Positions 1 through 8,955 of a stretch of 64,000 bases of DNA are shown here, one piece after another; the first letter of the stretch is position 1, and every line of letters begins with the position of its first letter. The translations under genes were made by a program, and so were the position numbers. Below the pieces are notes generated by a model that saw nothing but the letters and a program-made list of their open reading frames with translations, was not told where the DNA came from and made no database searches. Origin of the DNA: Microvirga sp. TS319 (lineage in GTDB: Bacteria > Pseudomonadota > Alphaproteobacteria > Rhizobiales > Beijerinckiaceae); the NCBI RefSeq assembly GCF_041276405.1, contig NZ_JBGGGT010000002.1:496001-560000 (forward strand), written 5' to 3'.

Positions 1-1
1 C

Positions 2-34
2 TTCGTCTTCTATGAGAAGGGCGAAGCCGTTTAG
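2..34 (+). CDS. C-terminal end of an unidentified protein (partial)
   Basis: The first bases read in frame as FVFYEKGEAV followed by TAG, directly before a palindromic repeat. This is what the tail of a plus-strand gene starting outside the window would look like. Only ten residues are visible, so no family can be assigned, and chance read-through of non-coding sequence cannot be excluded. Confidence 0.3.
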   Translation, partial: FVFYEKGEAV

Positions 35-145
35 CGCATCGTGCGAAAAAGTGGATCCGGTTTTTCGCCAGAACGATGCGCTCCCTTAGGAGGGAGCATC
101 GGATTCAATCCCAAAAGTGCAAATCCACTTTTCACGTCCGATGCT
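35..145. repeat. Two adjacent palindromic intergenic repeats (REP-like)
   Basis: The first unit runs from GCGCATCGT to ACGATGCGC, with inner arms GCGAAAAA and TTTTTCGC. The second runs from GAGCATCGGA to TCCGATGCTC, with inner AAAGTG / CACTTTT arms. Related copies lie at 29150-29203 and 40508-40800, with remnants near 24792 and 54549. They fill the space between the preceding gene and the end of nagA and could fold into hairpins in either transcript. Confidence 0.8.
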
Positions 146-1282
146 CTAGGACAAGGCCTCGCCCGCAATCCACGTATCCTGCACATGCAGGTCTTCGTCG
201 AGCAGGACGAGGTCGGCGCGATAGCCCGACGCGATGCGCCCGAGTTCGTGGTCGAGCCTCAGGAAGGCGGCCGGAACGAGGGACGCCATCCGGAGCACGT
301 CGGGGAGGCCGAGGCCGAGCCGCTCCACGCCGTTGCGGATCGCCGAGGCCATGTCGAGATCGGAGCCGGCGAGCGTTCCGTCCTCCGTGGCGAGCTTGCC
401 GTCCTTGCGGTAGATCGTGCGGCCGTGGAGATCGAAGGCCTTCATGTCCGTGCCCGTCACCGCCATGGCGTCGGTCACCAGCATCATGCGCTCCGTGCCC
501 TTCGCCGCAATGGCAAGCCGCAGGGCGGCATCGCTCACATGGTGGCCGTCCACGATCAGCCCGCACCAGGCGTCGCGATTGTCGAGGGCCGCCCCCACGG
601 GGCCGGGATCGCGGCCCGCGAGCGGCGGCATGGCGTTGTAGAGGTGCGTGAAGCCCCTGAGACCGTGGCGGAAGGCTTCCATGAGCGTGCCGTAGTCGCT
701 CATCGTGTGGCCCGCGCAGACGAGCACGCCCTCCGTCGCCAGCCGGGCGATGGTCTCCATGCTGTTGCGCTCGGGCGCGAGCGTCACGAGGGTGCGCCCT
801 TCCTTCAGGGACGTCAGGATTTGGAGGTCCTCGACCTCGAGGGGCCGGATGAAGTCCGGGTTGTGGACGCCCTTCTTGGCCGGATTGATGAAGGGGCCTT
901 CGAGATGGATGCCGAGAATGCCGGGAACGCCGGCCGCCAGAGCAGCCCGCGCCGCCGCGACGGCCTCCGCCATCTTATCCCGGGTGTCGGTGATGAAGGT
1001 CGGCAGCAGGCCGGTGGTGCCGTATTTGCGGTGCGCGGCCGCGATGGCCTTGAGGCACTCCACGCTGCGCTGATCGTTGAACATCAGACCGCCGCCGCCG
1101 TTCACCTGAACGTCGATGAAGCCGGGAGCGAGCAGGCCCGTCACCGGGCGGCGCTTGATGCCCGCGCCGAGGTCGCGTTCCTGCGGAACCGCGACGATGC
1201 GGCCGTTTTCGATCACGGCCGCGCGCCCTTCGAGCATGTGCGTTCCGTCGAAGATGCGGGCGCCGGTGAGGGCAAGAGGCAT
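146..1282 (-). CDS. nagA: N-acetylglucosamine-6-phosphate deacetylase
   Basis: Cytoplasmic amidohydrolase that removes acetate from GlcNAc-6-phosphate, giving glucosamine-6-phosphate. The 378-residue protein starts MPLALTGARIFDG and shows the family metal and substrate motifs: HLEGPF at 126-131 (Glu ligand), AGHTMSDY from 190, THLYNAM at 212-218, DGHHV at 245-249 and the catalytic Asp in TDAMA at 270-274. Length is normal for NagA. The ATG shares one base with the TGA of the upstream SIS gene (TGATG), so a longer upstream reading frame is not needed. It is the last gene of a four-gene amino-sugar operon, matching the step after kinase action and before deamination. Confidence 0.95.
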   Translation of the reverse strand: MPLALTGARIFDGTHMLEGRAAVIENGRIVAVPQERDLGAGIKRRPVTGLLAPGFIDVQVNGGGGLMFNDQRSVECLKAIAAAHRKYGTTGLLPTFITDTRDKMAEAVAAARAALAAGVPGILGIHLEGPFINPAKKGVHNPDFIRPLEVEDLQILTSLKEGRTLVTLAPERNSMETIARLATEGVLVCAGHTMSDYGTLMEAFRHGLRGFTHLYNAMPPLAGRDPGPVGAALDNRDAWCGLIVDGHHVSDAALRLAIAAKGTERMMLVTDAMAVTGTDMKAFDLHGRTIYRKDGKLATEDGTLAGSDLDMASAIRNGVERLGLGLPDVLRMASLVPAAFLRLDHELGRIASGYRADLVLLDEDLHVQDTWIAGEALS

Positions 1283-2320
1283 CAGACCGTCTCCGTGACC
1301 TTGCGCAGACGCGGGGGATTGTCCGGGTTGCGCCCGCGCGCCAGCGCGATGGCGTTCACGAGCGGATAGAAGCTCTGAATCATGGCGATCGGGGCAAGAT
1401 AGGGATGCACGTTCTCGACCGAGGGCAGCATCACGGCAGCCGGGCCTTCGGCCGCGCCGGCCACGACGACGGGAACACCCTGGTCGTTGAGCTTCGTGAC
1501 GAGATCGTTCACGCCGCTCAGCGTCTCGTCGCGCTGGCTCAGGACCAGAATGGGGAAATGATCGCCCGCCAGGGTCCAGGGGCCGTGCATCAGTTCGGCG
1601 GCGCTCATGGCTTCCGCGTGGACACCGGAGGTTTCCTTCAGCTTCAGGGCCGCTTCCTGCGCGACGGCAAAGCCGACGCCGCGGCCGACGACGAAGAGGT
1701 TGTCGGACGCGGACAGCCGGGAAAGCGCGGCCGACCAGTCGATGGCGGCGGCCTTCGCGAGCACGTCCGGCAGGGTGTCGAGCGCCGACAGCAATTCCTT
1801 GTCCTGCGACCAATGCGCGACGAGCTGAAACCCTGCGGCAAGCGCCGCGATGAAGGACTTCGTCGCGGCCACGCTCTTCTCAGGGCCTGCATGGAGCGGC
1901 AGCACGACCTCGCATGTGGAGGCCAGCGGCGAGGTGGTGTCGTTGACGAGCGCGACCGTCAGCGCCCCGTCGTCGCGCCCGGCCTGGGCGAGGTTGAGAA
2001 TGTCGGGGCTGCGGCCCGATTGGGACACGGCGAGAAAGAGCGCGTCGCGCATGCGCGGGCGGGCTTCGTACACCGAAGTCACGGAAGGACCGACAGAGGC
2101 CGTGACGAGGCCCGAATGGATCTCGAGCATGTATTTGACGAAGGTCGCGGCATTGTCCGAGCTGCCGCGCGCGCAGGTCACCGCGAAGGGCGGCGGCGAT
2201 GCGCGCAGGCGCGCGCCGAGATCCCGGCACAGGGGCGCGTTCTCGTCGAGCAGGCGTGCGACGACCTGGGGCGCCTCGCGGGCCTCGGTCAGCATGGCGG
2301 TCATGGCGGAGGAAGTCTGA

Positions 2321-2331
<11 letters not shown>
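1282..2331 (-). CDS. SIS-domain sugar-phosphate deaminase/isomerase (NagB-II/AgaS type)
   Basis: 349 residues with two SIS (sugar isomerase) domains and no glutamine amidotransferase domain, so it is not GlmS. Visible motifs are ARGSSDNAA in the first SIS fold, SQSGRSPD in the phosphosugar loop, and a second half with VGRGVGFAVAQEAALKLKE and AELMHGP, as in GlmS isomerase domains. Proteins of this type next to nagA act as glucosamine-6-phosphate deaminase, making fructose-6-phosphate and ammonia. That is the likely role; a galactosamine-type substrate is the main alternative. The first ATG at 2331 overlaps the gntR stop by about 11 bases; a second ATG follows immediately at 2328. Confidence 0.85.
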
Positions 2332-3096
<765 letters not shown>

Positions 3097-3100
<4 letters not shown>

Positions 3101-3978
3101 GTCGGCCTCCGGGAGGCAGCGCTGCGTCCGAGAAGGATGGCGCCGTCCAGGGCGTCCGCCTGCGGCGGCACGATCGTCTGCTGAACCGGCGGCGGCATCC
3201 ACGGGCGCAGGGGCTCGGCTAGGCCGCCGAACAGGCACAGGGCTGGCGCGCCGAGTTCCAGAAGCCGTGTGGCGATGTGTGTGGCTCCAGCCGCCGAGTC
3301 CTGGACCAGCGCGATGGCGAGCGGATCGCGCCGGTCGGCATGGGCGAACACGAGGGGCGCATAACGGGCGTAATCGCCCGGGCGGGCCGTGCCGACCCAG
3401 TCGACGAGCACCTCGAGATCGTTGCGGAACTCGGCGAGCAGTGCATCGGAGAGCGGCGTGGAGGCAATCCGCCCGTCATGAGCCCAGACGCAACGGCGCA
3501 GAAGCTCGCGTCCCAGGGCGGCTCCGCTGCCCTCGTCGGAAATCTCGAAGCCCCAGCCGCCGACATAGCGGCATTGTCCGCCGACGCCGCCATAGCCGCA
3601 GGAGCCCGTGCCCAGGATGAGGATGGCGCCGTCGCCGCCGTTGAAGGCACCGAGCCAGGCGGTATGGGCGTCGGTATCGATGGAAAAGGACGCGAAGGGG
3701 TGCGGACGAGACAGGAGCCGTTCGACGGCGCTCGCCTGTCCCGCGCCTGCGGCCCCCATCCCCACATGCGTGGACGCGAAGACCTCATCCCGAAGCCCAG
3801 CCTGGGCCACGGCCTCGCGGCAGGCGGTCAGAATGGAGTTCCAGACCAGATCGGGATCGAGGCGGACATTGGAGGGTCCTCCGGAGCCTTCCCCCAGCAA
3901 ATTCCCGTCCGCATCCCGCAGCCGCGCCCGGCATTTCGTGCCGCCGCCGTCGATGCCGAGAAACAGGGGAATGCTCAT
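3097..3978 (-). CDS. BadF/BadG/BcrA/BcrD-family ATPase, probable N-acetylglucosamine kinase
   Basis: 293-residue ASKHA-fold sugar kinase. It has the N-terminal phosphate-1 motif GIDGGGTKCRARL, the phosphate-2 GTGSCGYG, and the DEGSGAALGRELL segment that is diagnostic for the eukaryote-like GlcNAc kinase/BadF family. In this operon the expected reaction is ATP-dependent phosphorylation of GlcNAc (or GlcN) in the cytoplasm, feeding NagA. First gene of the operon kinase-gntR-SIS-nagA, all genes overlapping. No sugar transporter is within the window, so uptake is presumably encoded elsewhere or beyond the left edge. Confidence 0.88.
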
Positions 3979-4016
3979 GGGGGAGGAGGACTTTCAGGAA
4001 AGCGGAAGACCAGACC

Positions 4017-4027
4017 GGTATGATGCC
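4017..4027. promoter_or_regulatory. Imperfect palindrome upstream of the amino-sugar operon (candidate operator)
   Basis: GGTAT-G-ATGCC, with one mismatch between arms, lies about 40 bases upstream of the kinase start in the only non-coding gap before the operon (3979-4102). Its place suggests a site for the operon's GntR regulator. No promoter hexamers are clear, and the arms are short enough to occur by chance. Confidence 0.25.
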
Positions 4028-4102
4028 ACTTAATATCCAGTTGGGAAAGGGGCGCGGCGCCGCCATACCCAGGCCTTTCGGGGCAGGCGCTCCGTGAGGG
4101 TC

Positions 4103-4804
4103 TCACGTCTCCGAGACCGCCGCCGCGATCCGGGACGCGAGGGATCCGCCGAGAATGACCGAGGGTTTGTCCGACGCGACGACCCTGCCGTCTGCCACGA
4201 ACACCATCTGGTCGGCCAGGTCGGCGACGTCTTCGGGCGTATGGATCGTCATGAGGATCGTGACGGGTCGCCGGCGGCGCAGATCGTCGACGAGGCGGAC
4301 CATGTCGCGGCGAAGGCCTGGATCGAGGCTGCTGAACGGCTCGTCGAGGAGGATCATCGGCCTTCCCGAGACGAGGGCGCGCGCCAGGGCCACGCGCTGG
4401 CGCTGCCCGCCCGACATCTCGCCGGGCCTGCGCGCGCCGAAGCCCTGCAGGCCGACGGATTCCAGCGTCCCGTCGATGTGGCGCGCCTCGTCGTCGGACA
4501 TGCGCAGGGACGGCCGGATCCCCAAGGCGACGTTCTGCGCCGCCGTCAGATGCGGGAAGAGATTGTGGTCCTGAAAGACGATCGCGACCGGGCGCCTGGC
4601 CGGTTCGAGGGGCAGAAGATCGATCCCGTCGAAGGCGAGCCTTCCGGTCTCCGGCGTCTCGAAGCCCGCGATCATGTGGAGCAGGGTGGTCTTCCCGCCG
4701 CCCGAGGGGCCGACGACGGCGCACAGGGCGCCCTTCTGCACCGTCAGGGAATAATCGGCCGTAAAATCCGGCCATGTGAGACGGCAGTTTTCAATTACCA
4801 GCAT
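4103..4804 (-). CDS. thiQ: Thiamine ABC transporter, ATP-binding protein
   Basis: 233-residue ABC ATPase energising thiamine/TPP import at the inner membrane. Walker A GPSGGGKT is at 32-39, the Q-loop in FQDHNLFPHLT, the signature MSGGQRQRVALARAL, Walker B MILLDEPFSS, and the H-loop in TIHTPEDV. Its short length without a C-terminal regulatory domain fits ThiQ rather than a sugar or polyamine ATPase. ATG at 4804 (MLVIENCRL) overlaps the thiP stop by 14 bases; the frame stays open upstream but that part overlaps thiP. Last gene of thiB-thiP-thiQ. Confidence 0.93.
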   Translation of the reverse strand: MLVIENCRLTWPDFTADYSLTVQKGALCAVVGPSGGGKTTLLHMIAGFETPETGRLAFDGIDLLPLEPARRPVAIVFQDHNLFPHLTAAQNVALGIRPSLRMSDDEARHIDGTLESVGLQGFGARRPGEMSGGQRQRVALARALVSGRPMILLDEPFSSLDPGLRRDMVRLVDDLRRRRPVTILMTIHTPEDVADLADQMVFVADGRVVASDKPSVILGGSLASRIAAAVSET

Positions 4805-6365
4805 GAGACAGGCGGCCCGAAACGTGAGCGAGGACAAACGCGACGAGGACGATGAAGAGGCCGATGGCCGAGGCTTCGTCGAGCCGGTACGATCCCAGGC
4901 GCTCGAAGAGGAGATAGGGCAGGGTGACGAGATCCTGCCCGCCGAACAGGGCGATGATTCCGAAATCGCCGAACGAGAGAGCCATGGCGAGCGCGAAGGC
5001 GGAGCCGAAGGGACGCCTGAGCAGGGGCCAGTCCATGATGGCGAGCTTGGACACGCCGGCAAGTCCCAGGGACGCGGCGATGCGGCCGTATCGTTCCTCC
5101 GCCGTCAAGAGGCGCGGCGCGAGCGAGCGATAGGCGAAGGGAATGGCCGCCAGGCCGTTGATCAGGGGCAGGAGAATGAGGCCCGCAGCCGAGGGATCGG
5201 CAAAGCGCCGCACGATCAGGAACAGGCCGGCCGTCAGCGCAAAGGGAGGAACGGCCAGCAGGGTGTTGGGCAGGGCATCGTAGATGGCCGCGATCCGTGG
5301 CGAGCGGTGAACGACGCGCCATCGCCGCGCGGCGGATGCGAGGGCGAGCGCGGACAGGCAGGCGATCGTCGCGGCAAGGGCGGCGATCGCCATGCTCGTG
5401 ACGAAGGCGCGCGCGAGGTCTGCGTCGATGACCGAGACGATATGGCTCAATCCGCCCAGAGGACTGAGCGCGAGGGGCGCGATGAAGAGCGTCCCGATCC
5501 CGAGAATGGCGGCGTCGAGGATCTTCAGGCGTCGGTTGCGCGCGTCGGGACGCTCGACCAGTCCCCGGATGGTGTGGGTCGTCGGGGGGCGCGTCAAAGC
5601 CCAGTTGAGGACGCCCGTCAGGGTCAGGCAGATGGCGAGCTGGATCAGCGAGAGCCAGGCCGCGCGTCCGAAATCGAGGTCGATCTTCAGCGCTTCGTAG
5701 ATGGCGACTTCGAGGGTGGACCGGGACGGCCCTCCGCCGAGCGCCAGCACGATGGCGAAGCTCTTGAAGCAGAGCAGGAAGACGAGCCCTGCGAGCCCCG
5801 GCAGTTCGGCGCGCAGCACCGGCCAGTCGAGATGGCGGAAGATCTGGCCCGGCGTGAAGCCGAAGGCCGATGCGAGGCGCCAATGCTCGGCGGGAACGAG
5901 GCTCAAGGAATCGAGGAGGATGCGCGCCACGAAGGGTGCGTTGAGAAACACGTGGGCGATCAGGATGCCGGGATAGCCGAAGATGCTGAAGCCGCCCGTC
6001 CATCCCAGATGCGAGAGGATCTGTGCGGCCCATCCGCTTCGTCCGTAGACGGCGAAGACCGCGAAGACGGTCACGATGGTGGGGATCACCATGGTGGTGC
6101 CCAGAAGCGCCAGAACCCCGCTGCGCCCCGGAAAGCGGCGGCGCGCCAAGGCAAGCGCCAGGGCCGCGCCGAGCAGGAGGGAGAGAAGAGTGGAGAGAGC
6201 GGCCTGAACGATCGAGAAGGCCAGGACGCGCCAGAGATAGAGGCCGATGGAGAGAAGCGTCGGCTTCTCTCCTCCGACGACCGCAAGAGCGATGAAGCCG
6301 CCCGCAACCAGAGCCAACAGGGTCAAGGCCACGAGACTTCCGGGATGGGGCAGCGTTCTCGTCAT
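4791..6365 (-). CDS. thiP: Thiamine ABC transporter, permease
   Basis: 524-residue integral membrane protein with about twelve predicted hydrophobic helices, i.e. two fused six-helix permease halves, as in ThiP. Each half carries an EAA-type cytoplasmic loop: LVPAEHWRLASAFGFTPGQ in the first half and LTAEERYGRIAASLGLAG in the second, where the ATPase docks. It moves thiamine delivered by ThiB. Ten bases separate it from thiB and it overlaps thiQ, so the three are one transcript behind the TPP riboswitch. Confidence 0.93.
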   Translation of the reverse strand: MTRTLPHPGSLVALTLLALVAGGFIALAVVGGEKPTLLSIGLYLWRVLAFSIVQAALSTLLSLLLGAALALALARRRFPGRSGVLALLGTTMVIPTIVTVFAVFAVYGRSGWAAQILSHLGWTGGFSIFGYPGILIAHVFLNAPFVARILLDSLSLVPAEHWRLASAFGFTPGQIFRHLDWPVLRAELPGLAGLVFLLCFKSFAIVLALGGGPSRSTLEVAIYEALKIDLDFGRAAWLSLIQLAICLTLTGVLNWALTRPPTTHTIRGLVERPDARNRRLKILDAAILGIGTLFIAPLALSPLGGLSHIVSVIDADLARAFVTSMAIAALAATIACLSALALASAARRWRVVHRSPRIAAIYDALPNTLLAVPPFALTAGLFLIVRRFADPSAAGLILLPLINGLAAIPFAYRSLAPRLLTAEERYGRIAASLGLAGVSKLAIMDWPLLRRPFGSAFALAMALSFGDFGIIALFGGQDLVTLPYLLFERLGSYRLDEASAIGLFIVLVAFVLAHVSGRLSHAGN

Positions 6366-6375
6366 CGAGATGCGG

Positions 6376-7380
6376 TCAGCGCGCCGTGGCGTTGAGCCAT
6401 GTATCGGTGAAGGCGCGACGGTTCTGCAGCACTTCCTCCGGCGTGAACAGCAGAGCCTTCTGCGGCTGCGCCAGATCCTTGAACGCGGCCGGCAGGCCTG
6501 CGGCGGGCGTCTTTACCGGCAGCATCCAGTTGCCCTCGGGCATGGCCGACTGGAAAGGCTCGCTGAGCAGGAAGGCCATGAACTTCTTCGCGAGTTCGGG
6601 CTGCCGGGTCGTGCGCGTCATGCCGGCGATCTCCACCTGCATGTAGTGTCCTTCCGAGAAGATGGCGGCCTTGTAGTTGGACTTCTTCTCGACGGCGATG
6701 TGGTAGGCCGGAGACGTGGTGTAGGACATCACCATGTCGGCTTCGCCCTTCAGGAACAGGCCATAGGCCTCCGACCATCCCTTGGTGAAGGTGACGATGC
6801 GCGGTTTCAGCTGGGACCATGCCTCGCCCGTCTTGTCGCCGTAGACCTTCTGCATCCAGAGCAGGAGGCCGAGGCCGGGCGCGCTGGTGCGCGGATCCTG
6901 CAGGACCACCTTCGGGCCGTTCGGGTTCTCGACGAGCTCCTTGAGGCTCTTCGGTGGATTGGGGAGCTTGTCGGAATCGTACACGAAGGCGTAGTAGCCC
7001 CAGTCGAAAGGAATGAAGGTGTCGTCGCTCCAGGCGATCGGCAGCGCCAGATCCTTCACCACCATGCCGTGCGGAGCGAAGACGTCGAGCGCCTTGGCTT
7101 CCGCCGCGAGGTTCACGTCGAGGCCCAGGACCACATCGGCCTTCGTGCCGGTGCCTTCGAGGCGCAGGCGCCCGACGAGGCTTCCGGCGTCCTCGGCGGT
7201 GACCCAGGTCAGCTCACAGCCGCAGGTCGCCTCGAATCGCTCCTTGACGGTCTTGCCGGGGCCGTATTTTCCAGCGAACGAGCCGTAGGTATAGACCGTG
7301 AGAACGGGTTTGCTCTGGGCAAAGGCGGCATTCGCCGCGAGAGCGAGCGAGGCGAGGGTGAGAAGAGTTCGGCGTAACAT
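6376..7380 (-). CDS. thiB: Thiamine-binding periplasmic protein
   Basis: 334-residue extracellular solute-binding protein. A Sec signal peptide (MLRRTLLTLASLALAANAAFA) precedes a mature part with the ThiB/TbpA features LTVYTYGSFAGKYGPG, an ADVVLGLD strand, PFDWGYYAFVYDSDKLP and SYTTSPAYH. It captures thiamine or its phosphates in the periplasm for ThiPQ. ATG at 7380 chosen because a GGGAG ribosome-binding site lies about eight bases upstream and the signal peptide begins there; a possible ATG at 7395 adds only five residues. Preceded by a TPP riboswitch, so expression should fall when thiamine pyrophosphate is plentiful. Confidence 0.94.
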   Translation of the reverse strand: MLRRTLLTLASLALAANAAFAQSKPVLTVYTYGSFAGKYGPGKTVKERFEATCGCELTWVTAEDAGSLVGRLRLEGTGTKADVVLGLDVNLAAEAKALDVFAPHGMVVKDLALPIAWSDDTFIPFDWGYYAFVYDSDKLPNPPKSLKELVENPNGPKVVLQDPRTSAPGLGLLLWMQKVYGDKTGEAWSQLKPRIVTFTKGWSEAYGLFLKGEADMVMSYTTSPAYHIAVEKKSNYKAAIFSEGHYMQVEIAGMTRTTRQPELAKKFMAFLLSEPFQSAMPEGNWMLPVKTPAAGLPAAFKDLAQPQKALLFTPEEVLQNRRAFTDTWLNATAR

Positions 7381-7463
7381 CAAGATTGCTCCCATGCATG
7401 ATGCAAGCCGGGTTGGCGGCACAATTCGCACGGGGCGCAGTTTCGTCTGCGATGTCGCATGCT

Positions 7464-7552
7464 CATTCCCTCCGCCGGCATGACCCGGATCAGGTTCGAC
7501 GGGTCGGCGGCCATTCCGCCTCTCAGCCCCTTCGTGAGGCTCCCCGTGAGAC
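7464..7552 (-). ncRNA. TPP riboswitch (thi box) controlling thiBPQ
   Basis: Read on the minus strand, the conserved parts come in the canonical order: GGGGAGCC, GGGGCTGAGAGG, a GC-rich variable stem, then GAACCTGATCCGGGTCATGC and GGCGGAGGGA. These are the P1/P2/P3/P4 elements of the THI element. It lies about 85 bases upstream of thiB. In Gram-negative bacteria such elements usually sequester the ribosome-binding site when TPP is bound; the exact expression platform was not resolved here. Confidence 0.97.
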
Positions 7553-7683
7553 ACAAGCGGTTCTAAGGGAGATTGTCCTTTAAGACAAGCTGAGCCCCGG
7601 GGAACCATTCCCGGGCTCATGCGCCGGTCTTGCGGCCAGGAGACGATTCTGGTTGGAATGGAAAAAACAAGGACCTTTCTCGA

Positions 7684-8862
7684 ATGAGCCTTCCCCAAAC
7701 GTGTGATGTTGTCGTCGTCGGCCTCGGCGCCATGGGTTCGGCTGCGCTCTACCAGCTGGCGAAACGAGGCATGAACGCCGTCGGCATCGACCGGTTCTCT
7801 CCGCCCCACGATCAGGGCTCGACCCATGGCGAGACGCGCATCACCCGCCAGGCCATCGGAGAGGGCGAGGTCTATGTGCCGCTCGTCCTGCGCTCCAACG
7901 AGCTCTGGAAGGAGCTGGAAGCGGAGACCGGAGAGCGGCTTCTCGTGCAGAACGGGTGCCTGATCATGGGGTCGAGTGCGCCCGCCTCGGGCGGCGTGAT
8001 CCGCTCCGCCTTTCTGGAGCGCACTCAGAAATCCGCTATCGCCTACGATATTCCCCATGAGATGCTCGATGCGGCCGAGATCCGCCGTCGCCATCCGCAA
8101 TTCATGCCCCGCGAGGACGAAATCGGCTATTTCGAGCCGGGCGGCGGCTATCTCAACCCGGAGCGGTGCGTCGCGGTCCAGCTCGAATTGGCCCGCGCCC
8201 TGGGGGCGGTCGCGCAGCTCGGCACGCGCGTGATCTCCGTCTCGCCGGAGGGCAGCGGGGTCAAGGTCGTCACGGATCAGGGAGAGCTTCTGGCCGGACA
8301 GGCGATCGTCTCCGCCGGATCCTGGGCTTCCTCGCTTCTGGGTGCGCCGTTCGCGCGGCTGCTCTCGCCCGCCCGTCAGGTGATGCACTGGTTCGAGGTC
8401 GATCCGGATTATGCGAGACACTGGTCGCAAAGCCCGGTCTTCGCCTGGGGGCATGGACCGAGCCCCAACGACTTCTTCTACGGCTTTCCGTCCTTGAGCG
8501 GCAGCAATGCGATCAAGACGGCGGGCGAGCAATATGACGCCTTCGTGCATCCGGACGAGGTCGAGCGGACCGTGACGCCTGCCGAGTCCATCGCCATGTA
8601 CGAGACGCATCTTGCCGGCCGGGTCCGGGGCCTTCGCCCCCATGCCAAGCGGGCGGTGACGTGTCTCTACACGGTAACGCCGGATTCCCATTTCCTGATC
8701 GACCGGCATCCGGAAAGCGAGCGCATCCTCGTCGTGTCGCCGTGCTCGGGCCACGGCTTCAAGCATTCGGCGGCCATCGGCGAAGCGGCCGCGCAATGCA
8801 TGATCGACGGAACGAGCAAGGTCGACATCTCGGCATTCGGGCTGTCCCGCTTCTCCCTCTGA
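7684..8862 (+). CDS. FAD-dependent amine oxidase, monomeric sarcosine oxidase / N-methyltryptophan oxidase family
   Basis: 392-residue DAO-fold flavoenzyme. The Rossmann dinucleotide motif VVGLGAMGSA is at 11-20 and FEPGGGYLNPE near 150 is typical of the family. Cys327, in CLYTVTPDSHFLIDRHP, matches the cysteine that binds FAD covalently in monomeric sarcosine oxidases and N-methyltryptophan oxidase. It should oxidise an N-methylated amino acid to imine with release of peroxide; the substrate is not evident. ATG at 7684 follows an AAGGA site ten bases upstream; an in-frame ATG at 7630 lacks one. Divergent from thiB but not a thiamine gene by sequence (too long for ThiO, has the covalent Cys). 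Confidence 0.85.
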   Translation: MSLPQTCDVVVVGLGAMGSAALYQLAKRGMNAVGIDRFSPPHDQGSTHGETRITRQAIGEGEVYVPLVLRSNELWKELEAETGERLLVQNGCLIMGSSAPASGGVIRSAFLERTQKSAIAYDIPHEMLDAAEIRRRHPQFMPREDEIGYFEPGGGYLNPERCVAVQLELARALGAVAQLGTRVISVSPEGSGVKVVTDQGELLAGQAIVSAGSWASSLLGAPFARLLSPARQVMHWFEVDPDYARHWSQSPVFAWGHGPSPNDFFYGFPSLSGSNAIKTAGEQYDAFVHPDEVERTVTPAESIAMYETHLAGRVRGLRPHAKRAVTCLYTVTPDSHFLIDRHPESERILVVSPCSGHGFKHSAAIGEAAAQCMIDGTSKVDISAFGLSRFSL

Positions 8863-8890
8863 CGTTCCCGGCCGTTGCAAGCCTCATGAA

Positions 8891-8926
8891 AAAGCCCGCG
8901 CAGGCATGGGACCTGCGCGGGCTTTG
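8891..8926. terminator. Bidirectional rho-independent terminator
   Basis: A perfect 14-base-pair stem (AAAGCCCGCGCAGG with CCTGCGCGGGCTTT) with a seven-base loop sits between two convergent genes, flanked by A runs on one side and T on the other. It can end both the amine oxidase and tex transcripts. Confidence 0.9.
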
Positions 8927-8955
8927 AAAACGGCCGTCCCTGTCCGGGAGGGCGA

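Noticed and set aside
41..1369. Long plus-strand frame of 442 codons opposite nagA
   Set aside because: It lies antisense to a clear NagA with all catalytic motifs; composition is that of a reverse-complement shadow in high-GC DNA.
4776..6395. Plus-strand frame of 539 codons opposite thiP
   Set aside because: Extremely Asp/Glu/Gly/Arg-rich with no hydrophobic core, as expected from the complement of a membrane protein gene.
7684..8862. Reading the amine oxidase as the thiamine gene thiO because it faces thiB
   Set aside because: Length, covalent-FAD cysteine region and motifs fit the monomeric sarcosine/N-methyltryptophan oxidase group better, and it is divergent from the riboswitch-controlled operon.
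7381..8880. Upstream extension of the thiB frame to 834 codons
   Set aside because: It would run through the TPP riboswitch and antisense to the amine oxidase gene; the signal peptide marks the true start at 7380.
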